From assembly GCA_964546955.1 (NCBI GenBank), contig CAZJLP010000010.1, positions 1-64,000 of the forward strand: 64,000 bases of DNA. The letters run 5' to 3'. The first letter of the stretch is position 1, and each line of letters starts with the position of its first letter. The DNA is from CAZJLP01 sp964546955. GTDB lineage: Bacteria > Verrucomicrobiota > Verrucomicrobiia > Opitutales > Opitutaceae. The notes beneath the pieces are model-generated. The model was not told where the DNA came from. It worked only from the letters and a program-made list of their open reading frames with translations, and searched no databases. Position numbers and translations under genes: made by a program. This document shows, one piece after another, positions 60,110 through 64,000 of this stretch.

Positions 60110-61315
60110 ATGCGGCCCACCGATCCCGCCGGTCCCGCGATCCGCCACGACTACATCGATACACTGCGGGGACTCGCGTTCCTTGGCGTCTTGGCCGTGC
60201 ACGTCACGCGGTGCGTGGAGGACTCTCATAAGGTGTCCAGTTTCCCCGGCTCCGAACTTGGGCATATCGGCCGCTTCGGTGTACAACTGTTTTTCATGAC
60301 AAGCGCTATGACGCTATTCATGTCGCTCGCCGAAAGGCGTCAGCAGGAGCATTTCCCGATCAGGAATTTTTTTGTCCGCCGCCTCTTTCGGATCGGTCCC
60401 TTGTTCTGGTGCGCCATTCCTTTTTATCTTTGGTTTCACGGCGTCGGCCCCAGCTTTTGGGCACCCCACGGGCTATCTGGCTGGCAGGTTGCTGCAACCG
60501 CGCTGTTCCTTCACGGCTGGCATCCGGAATCGATCAGTAGCGTTGTTCCCGGTGGCTGGTCCATCGCAGCCGAGATGTCGTTTTATCTGCTCGTACCTTT
60601 TCTGGCATCGCGCCTGCGGACACTCAGGGCCGCCTTCCTTGGTCTTGGTGCCTCCCTCGTCATTTCAGTCGGGGCAAGCATGGCCTTGAACGTGCCGTTT
60701 CTCGGAAGAGTTTTCCCGGGCGTGCCGCTGGAACTCCTCGCGATTGCGCGCCATTACCTGCTGCCAATTCAGTTGCCGATCTTCATGCTCGGCATCCTTA
60801 CGTACTTTCTTTCGAGGTCCCCGGATGCGTTGGTATTCTTGCGCACGAACGGACGCGCCCAATTTCTCTTATCGTTGGTTCCCCTCGCACTGGGAACCCT
60901 GGCCTATTCTCGAATCAACGATGCTCCCTTCGCCGTGGTACCCCTCGCTTTTGGAGTCGTCTTTGTCGGGCTGATCTTGGGTCTCGCCGCGTATCCGGTG
61001 AAGTTTCTGGTGAACCGCTGTTTGAACCGCCTCGGCGAACTCAGCTTCAGTTGTTATATCGTCCACTTCGCGCTTTTGACGATGGCGGCACGTTACATCA
61101 ACGTGAATCGGTTCAGCCGCTTGCCTGAGAACCTTCAACCGGGAATTCATTTCATCTGTCTTGGGGGAGTAGCGCTCATCCTCACGTGGATGGTCTCGAC
61201 CCTAACCTACTTATTGATCGAAACCCCGGGCATTCGTACCGGACGGCGTCTCATCACCCGATGGGAACCTCCCTTTGCCAAGACGCCAGCTAGATCAAAC
61301 ACGCTCATCCGCTAG
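60110..61315 (+). CDS. Acyltransferase-3 family membrane protein
   Basis: This 401-residue protein has about ten membrane helices. The N-terminal motif HDYIDTLRGLAFLGVLAVHVTR, then FFMTSAMTLFMSLAERR, FFVRRLFRIGPLFWCAI and GGWSIAAEMSFYLLVPF are characteristic of acyltransferase 3 (OafA-type), which O-acetylates surface sugars. The start ATG at 60110 lies 10 bp after the Gfo/Idh stop, so it is the last gene of the GT2 operon. It ends 63 bp from the convergent hexapeptide acetyltransferase gene. Confidence 0.92.
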   Translation: MRPTDPAGPAIRHDYIDTLRGLAFLGVLAVHVTRCVEDSHKVSSFPGSELGHIGRFGVQLFFMTSAMTLFMSLAERRQQEHFPIRNFFVRRLFRIGPLFWCAIPFYLWFHGVGPSFWAPHGLSGWQVAATALFLHGWHPESISSVVPGGWSIAAEMSFYLLVPFLASRLRTLRAAFLGLGASLVISVGASMALNVPFLGRVFPGVPLELLAIARHYLLPIQLPIFMLGILTYFLSRSPDALVFLRTNGRAQFLLSLVPLALGTLAYSRINDAPFAVVPLAFGVVFVGLILGLAAYPVKFLVNRCLNRLGELSFSCYIVHFALLTMAARYINVNRFSRLPENLQPGIHFICLGGVALILTWMVSTLTYLLIETPGIRTGRRLITRWEPPFAKTPARSNTLIR

Positions 61316-61378
61316 CACTTACTTGGCATACTCTCCTGCCTGCATTTGCCTCCCGGAGCATCCAGCGCAGGGGTTGCC

Positions 61379-61960
61379 CTAGTCAACGTTGCGAAGGAAT
61401 TTTGCCGGCACTCCAGCCCAAATCTGGTTTTGAGGAACGGACTTGGTCACGATGCTCCCAGCACCGATCACGGCGTTGTCGCCTATTTCAACTCCGGGCA
61501 GAATGGCACTGTTGGCGCCGATCCAGCAGTTGGCGCCAATGGTCACCCCGGTTCTTTTCTCGTCCCAGGGCAGCTCCGTATAGATCTCGCCCAGCACCAC
61601 CGAGTGATTCACCGCGACGAGCGAAACACCCTGGGCCACCATCGTGTTTTCACCGATGGAAATCGTGCCGCCCGCAGCCCGGATATTGCAGCCCGCGGAG
61701 AGCTTCGCGCCATCTTTCAGAATCAATCGGCCGGGAATGGAGCTCTTCACCGTGCGGTGGAAGACGATGATCTCCGTGAATGGCCCCACAAAAACGTTCC
61801 GACCGATCTCGATCGCCTCCAACCGGTCGAAGCGCCACACGCTGGGGCGCTGCACGGTCAGGGTCGGGTGCCGAAGGAGAACCGTCGCGAGATGCGTCTG
61901 CACACGCACGACATCGATCAGAGAAGAGGCCAGGTTAGCCAAGGATTGAAAAAGTCTCAT
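61379..61960 (-). CDS. Hexapeptide-repeat acetyltransferase (WcaF/NodL-like)
   Basis: This 193-residue left-handed beta-helix protein has hexapeptide repeats such as IEIGRNVFVGPFTEI, ISIGENTMVAQGVSLVAVNHS and VTIGANCWIGANSAILPGVEIGDNAVIGAGSIVTKSVPQNQIWAGVPAKFL. His in AVNH is the likely catalytic base. It would transfer an acetyl group from acetyl-CoA to a sugar. It is 21 bp downstream of the flippase gene on the same strand and thus part of the second polysaccharide operon. Confidence 0.92.
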   Translation of the reverse strand: MRLFQSLANLASSLIDVVRVQTHLATVLLRHPTLTVQRPSVWRFDRLEAIEIGRNVFVGPFTEIIVFHRTVKSSIPGRLILKDGAKLSAGCNIRAAGGTISIGENTMVAQGVSLVAVNHSVVLGEIYTELPWDEKRTGVTIGANCWIGANSAILPGVEIGDNAVIGAGSIVTKSVPQNQIWAGVPAKFLRNVD

Positions 61961-61981
61961 CAGCCGGAAACGAACAAAGGA

Positions 61982-63463
61982 TTACTGAATCAACGCCCGC
62001 ACTCTTGCGACTATATTTGCCTGCAGTTCGCGCCGGAGTTTCTCCGGAAGCAGAGCGCAAACCGAACCAACTACCGCCAAGCCGAGCAGGCCGCGCAGAC
62101 CGGCTCCACCCCATGTGAACTCCGGTTGCGCCAGAGCCAGCTGCGCCGTTCCGGGAAACGCTACGACCGCGAAGGCGCTCCAAACAATCGCCGCCGTCGG
62201 AAACGGGAGTGCGTGACGCCCAGCCAGGCGCGCCACGGTAAGCACGATGCTAAGCGCCGCTCCGGCCACGAAGCCCGCCGCAATGCCTAGCAGGCCATAC
62301 CGCTCGATTGCCACCCAACAAGTCGTAACCGCCGCCAGATTGCCCGCGACGGTCACCACACAGTACCCTTTCACGTCATCCAATCCGATGAGCAACTGCT
62401 GATACGCATTTCCTATCTGGTAAAGACACTGCCAGGCAACGAACCACGGCACAATTGCCGCAACCGCGATGAATCGGTCCGAAAAAAGAATCTGCAGAAC
62501 CGTCTCGGGGAAAAGCACCACCACACAGCCACCCAGGCTGTAAATGAGGACCAATCGCGGCAGAAAGGCCGCCACCGTCGCTGCCTTTTCCCCCGCCGGC
62601 AGCGCACGATTCACGTAAGGTGTCAGATAAAGTGAGATCGCCGGTCCGAGGCATGCCCCGATCGACAGGGCAATGGCCAGGCAGGCCTGAAGATAACCCG
62701 CCGCACCGGCGCTCAGCTTCGCCAGCGCAAGCGATCGCACCAAAAGCAGCAAAGCGGAAGCGGACGCCACGCCGAGGTACGTATAGACGGAAATTTGGAC
62801 GATATCGCCGTGTCGTTTCAACTCGCCCCACAGCGATCTCACCTCCGAACCAGGCGCCGCAGGCGCTTTCCAAGTCCGCGACAAGAATCGCCAGGCGACC
62901 AGCGCCGCGAGAGTCATCGCTGGGACGCTCGCCGCGTACACGCCGAAAATTCCGCCCCAAACGCAACCGGCTCCGCCGGCCAGCAACGATACGCCTGCGA
63001 AGATCACGGTCAGCGCCACCGAACGCAGCGTTTGCTGGCTTGCCGCGAAAACGTTCGCAAAAAACATGAGCAGCAGCGTTGAAGGAATTCCCAACAGCGC
63101 CAGGAATACCGCGTGTCGATGGGCCGCCAGTTCCGCGTCGAGATGCTCGAGCACAAACGGCGCGATGGCCATCGCCCCCGCGGTGGTGACGGCGGCCAGG
63201 AGCAGAATGAGGCGAAGAAAGGCGGCATAAGCCCGAACAAATTCCTCCTGACCGAGGGAGTGACTTCGCGACAGGAACTTTAGCGCCGTGAAAGGCACGC
63301 TGAAGTTTCCGCACTGCACCGCAGTGACAACAAGCTGATCGATCGTGGCGACGATGCCGAATCCCGCCGGCCCCAGCAGCACCGCCAGCAGCTTCGCCCG
63401 CACCGCGTTGAGCACGATGCCCACCGCTTGAAGCAACCCCATCGAAAATAGCGTCCGGAACAT
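61982..63463 (-). CDS. Polysaccharide flippase (Wzx/O-antigen flippase type)
   Basis: This 493-residue protein has 12-14 membrane helices. The N-terminus (FRTLFSMGLLQAVGIVLNAVRAKLLAVLLGPAGFGIVATI) is that of oligosaccharide flippases (MATE-like superfamily, Wzx type), and QISVYTYLGVASASALLLLVRSLAL fits the seventh-helix region. The start is placed at ATG 63463; a TTG at 63496 would overlap the epimerase stop. It would move a lipid-linked repeat unit across the inner membrane. It follows the epimerase gene and precedes the acetyltransferase gene in one operon. Confidence 0.88.
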   Translation of the reverse strand: MFRTLFSMGLLQAVGIVLNAVRAKLLAVLLGPAGFGIVATIDQLVVTAVQCGNFSVPFTALKFLSRSHSLGQEEFVRAYAAFLRLILLLAAVTTAGAMAIAPFVLEHLDAELAAHRHAVFLALLGIPSTLLLMFFANVFAASQQTLRSVALTVIFAGVSLLAGGAGCVWGGIFGVYAASVPAMTLAALVAWRFLSRTWKAPAAPGSEVRSLWGELKRHGDIVQISVYTYLGVASASALLLLVRSLALAKLSAGAAGYLQACLAIALSIGACLGPAISLYLTPYVNRALPAGEKAATVAAFLPRLVLIYSLGGCVVVLFPETVLQILFSDRFIAVAAIVPWFVAWQCLYQIGNAYQQLLIGLDDVKGYCVVTVAGNLAAVTTCWVAIERYGLLGIAAGFVAGAALSIVLTVARLAGRHALPFPTAAIVWSAFAVVAFPGTAQLALAQPEFTWGGAGLRGLLGLAVVGSVCALLPEKLRRELQANIVARVRALIQ

Positions 63464-63479
63464 GACCGAGATGCGCTTG

Positions 63480-64000
63480 CTACCTGAACGAAGCAATGGT
63501 CCGCCGAAGCCCTTCCTCGAACCCCACTCGAGGTCGCCACTCCAGCACCCGGCCGGCTTTTTCGTTCGAGGCGTAGAGGTGATCGATTGAACCCGGCGTT
63601 CCTCCTGGATTCTCCAAGATCCGAATGGTTGCGCCGGTCAACCGAAGGATGAGCTCGGCGACCTCCTTCATCAAGTATTCGCGCCCCGATCCCACATTCA
63701 GGACCTCACCGGTCCCGACGGATTTCGTCAGCGAGAGAGCCATCGCTTCGACCACATCGTCGACATAAACCAAATCGCGGCCCTGGTGCCCCGCAGTCAT
63801 GCGGAAGTCGCGGCCCTCGCGGCAGTGACGGATTAATGAAGGGATGAAAAACCGTTCGGACTGCCCGGGACCGTAGACAAGCGCAGGCCGCAGGGTGACC
63901 ACGCGAAACGGCAATCGCGGCGCGAGCATCTGCAAATAGTGTGTCACCGCGACCTGACTCGCCGAATAAGGGGAAACCGGACTTTCCCGCTGGCTTTCGT
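63480..64000 (-). CDS. NAD-dependent sugar epimerase/dehydratase, C-terminal part (truncated by window)
   Basis: The frame is open from the window end to the stop at 63480, so the N-terminal Rossmann part is missing. Visible features are SPYSASQVAVTHY (the SDR YxxxK region, with Gln in place of Lys), VVTLRPALVYGPGQSERFFIPSLI, RDLVYVDDVVEAMALSL and VLNVGSGREYLMKEVAELI: an extended SDR of the UDP-glucose 4-epimerase/GDP-sugar type. It is the most upstream visible gene of the operon that continues with the flippase and acetyltransferase. The YSASQ substitution needs checking against relatives. Confidence 0.88.
   Translation of the reverse strand, partial: ESQRESPVSPYSASQVAVTHYLQMLAPRLPFRVVTLRPALVYGPGQSERFFIPSLIRHCREGRDFRMTAGHQGRDLVYVDDVVEAMALSLTKSVGTGEVLNVGSGREYLMKEVAELILRLTGATIRILENPGGTPGSIDHLYASNEKAGRVLEWRPRVGFEEGLRRTIASFR

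Noticed and set aside
1..64000. tRNA, rRNA, riboswitches, transposases or integrases
   Set aside because: I looked for cloverleaf-like T-loop sequences, rRNA blocks and DDE or tyrosine recombinase motifs and recognised none; a covariance-model scan would be needed to exclude small RNAs.

Overview
The window looks like a chromosomal segment of a GC-rich Gram-negative bacterium, most likely a verrucomicrobial member of the Opitutales/Opitutaceae. The evidence is a very large TonB receptor with a carboxypeptidase-like N-terminal domain, PEP-CTERM anchored secreted proteins (VPEPS...RRK tails), Reg_prop/Y_Y_Y hybrid sensors, Tat-exported Gfo/Idh and DUF1501 proteins, weak Shine-Dalgarno sites and small dispersed intergenic repeats. 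The lineage is inferred from gene families, not from a marker gene. I saw no rRNA, tRNA, CRISPR array or transposase.

Layout. 1-1577: 3' end of an Rhs gene whose variable tail is a GH-E type nuclease toxin, followed at once by an Imm22-like immunity gene. 1578-3172: mostly non-coding, GC-rich and palindromic, with one small conserved hypothetical gene. 3173-9054: a glucose/sorbosone dehydrogenase-like protein carrying a CHRD domain, convergent with a 1269-residue sensor kinase. 9429-13760: a PEP-CTERM protein, a small membrane protein, a LysR regulator divergent from a nitroreductase, and a luciferase-like monooxygenase.

14027-24739 is a compact glycan-use locus: a secreted jelly-roll protein, a LacI regulator, a TonB receptor, a GH30 and a GH1 glycosidase transcribed divergently, a short DUF1501 protein and a second jelly-roll paralogue. 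A palindrome centred on GTAC (half-site like TTTACTGT) recurs upstream of lacI, the receptor, the GH30/GH1 pair and the first jelly-roll gene, so these probably form one LacI regulon. 24956-29762 holds a second PEP-CTERM protein, a DUF4142/cupredoxin pair, an FMN reductase, a Gfo/Idh oxidoreductase and a third jelly-roll paralogue. 29988-33666 is a NarL-type two-component pair whose kinase is split by a one-base frameshift.

33923-52075 is the most unusual part: an efflux operon (HlyD adaptor, two ABC ATPases, TolC-like channel, no permease of its own) downstream of an array of four PadR regulators and four full-length ADOP-type orphan permeases, plus collapsed remnants of one or two more. The PadR promoters and the efflux operon promoter share a conserved block over the -35 hexamer. 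The first PadR gene and the efflux operon share a nearly identical 26-bp stretch, which at the efflux promoter is half of a perfect 14-bp inverted repeat. This suggests that the permease modules and the efflux operon are co-regulated and may work together.

52430-55756 encodes a threonine/serine dehydratase-like enzyme and a secreted amidase. 55759-64000 is an envelope polysaccharide cluster: a GT87-like membrane transferase, a GT2 glycosyltransferase with a C-terminal membrane module, a stand-alone copy of that module, a Gfo/Idh sugar dehydrogenase and an acyltransferase-3 protein in one operon, then on the other strand a hexapeptide acetyltransferase, a flippase and the 3' part of an NAD-dependent epimerase that runs off the window.
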